Source of the DNA: Desulfobacterales bacterium
Lineage (GTDB): Bacteria; Desulfobacterota; DSM-4660; Desulfatiglandales; Desulfatiglandaceae
Reading direction: 5' to 3'
Length of the DNA: 5,987 nt
Assembly (NCBI GenBank): GCA_022013615.1
Contig: JAKLQB010000593.1
Location: 1 to 5,987 of the forward strand
Shown one piece after another: positions 5,904 through 5,987 of this stretch (position 1 is the stretch's first letter; each line of letters starts with the position of its first letter). Both the position numbers and the translations under genes were made by a program. The notes beneath the pieces were generated by a model. That model was not told where the DNA came from. It searched no databases and saw only the letters and a program-made list of their open reading frames with translations.

Positions 5904-5987
5904 TCATGTGAGTGTGGCTCCATTGGTTGTTAAAGGTTCGACTTTGTATCCCATATCATTAAGGGCTTTGGTGTAAAAACTCAGTCG
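5904..5987 (-). CDS. C-terminal end of an unidentified protein (partial)
   Basis: The minus-strand frame enters from the window edge and reads 27 residues, including LSFYTKALNDMGYKVEPLTT, to a TGA at 5906-5904. The composition is like that of a folded protein, and codon use does not differ obviously from the other genes. I do not recognise the family. It is on the same strand as the operon but is separated from the hydrolase by about 300 bases of repeat and remnant DNA. It could be a chance open frame; only 84 bases are visible. Confidence 0.4.
   Translation of the reverse strand, partial: RLSFYTKALNDMGYKVEPLTTNGATLT

Noticed and set aside
5686..5976. A 96-residue plus-strand frame at the right edge
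   Set aside because: It runs through palindromic repeats, opposite the IVP remnant and the partial gene, and has no recognisable motif.

Overview
The window holds three intact protein genes, all on the minus strand. In transcription order they are a Tat-type metallo-beta-lactamase-fold hydrolase (5598-4732), a membrane-bound hybrid histidine kinase (4717-2408) and a multi-domain response regulator ending in a GGDEF diguanylate cyclase (2088-406). At the right edge lie the last 27 codons of an unidentified minus-strand gene (5987-5904) and a truncated four-helix-bundle (23S rRNA intervening-sequence protein type) ORF (5753-5643). The rest is repeat-rich intergenic DNA. Base composition is moderate. 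The domain style (PAS/HAMP hybrid kinase, REC-DHp-REC-GGDEF, IVP-type small ORF, GTTCA-type intergenic repeats) would fit an environmental Gram-negative such as a Desulfobacterota or Nitrospirota member. That placement is inference; there is no rRNA or marker gene to confirm it.

Layout by region. 1-405: no credible gene. It holds a 307-bp element (14-320) bounded by a perfect 19-bp terminal inverted repeat, then a short period-7 array (331-358) and a decayed further arm (379-397). 406-2088: REC-DHp-REC-GGDEF regulator. 2089-2407: its leader, with a 112-bp hairpin-rich element with the same kind of ends (2123-2234), an AT-rich spacer with a 14-bp palindrome, and seven 7-nt repeats (2361-2409) that run into the kinase stop codon. 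2408-4717: hybrid kinase. 4732-5598: hydrolase, 14 nt from the kinase. 5599-5903: one repeat arm, the truncated IVP-like ORF and a set of competing hairpins. 5904-5987: partial gene.

How the genes may work together. The hydrolase and kinase are so close that the kinase ribosome-binding site overlaps the hydrolase stop codon, so they are very probably co-transcribed. The kinase has a periplasmic sensor region and a C-terminal receiver domain, and so needs a downstream His phosphotransfer partner. The regulator gene next to it encodes a histidine-containing DHp domain without an ATPase domain, between two receivers and in front of a cyclase. This suggests a phosphorelay (kinase His to kinase REC, to regulator DHp, to regulator REC, to c-di-GMP output). 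The hydrolase, predicted to be exported, may act on a periplasmic compound linked to the stimulus. Both links are inferred from architecture and proximity only.

The most unusual material is the intergenic repeat system: GTTCA-based arms with 7-8 nt periodicity at three sites, plus two further pure period-7 arrays. One arm supplies the stop codon of the truncated IVP-like ORF.
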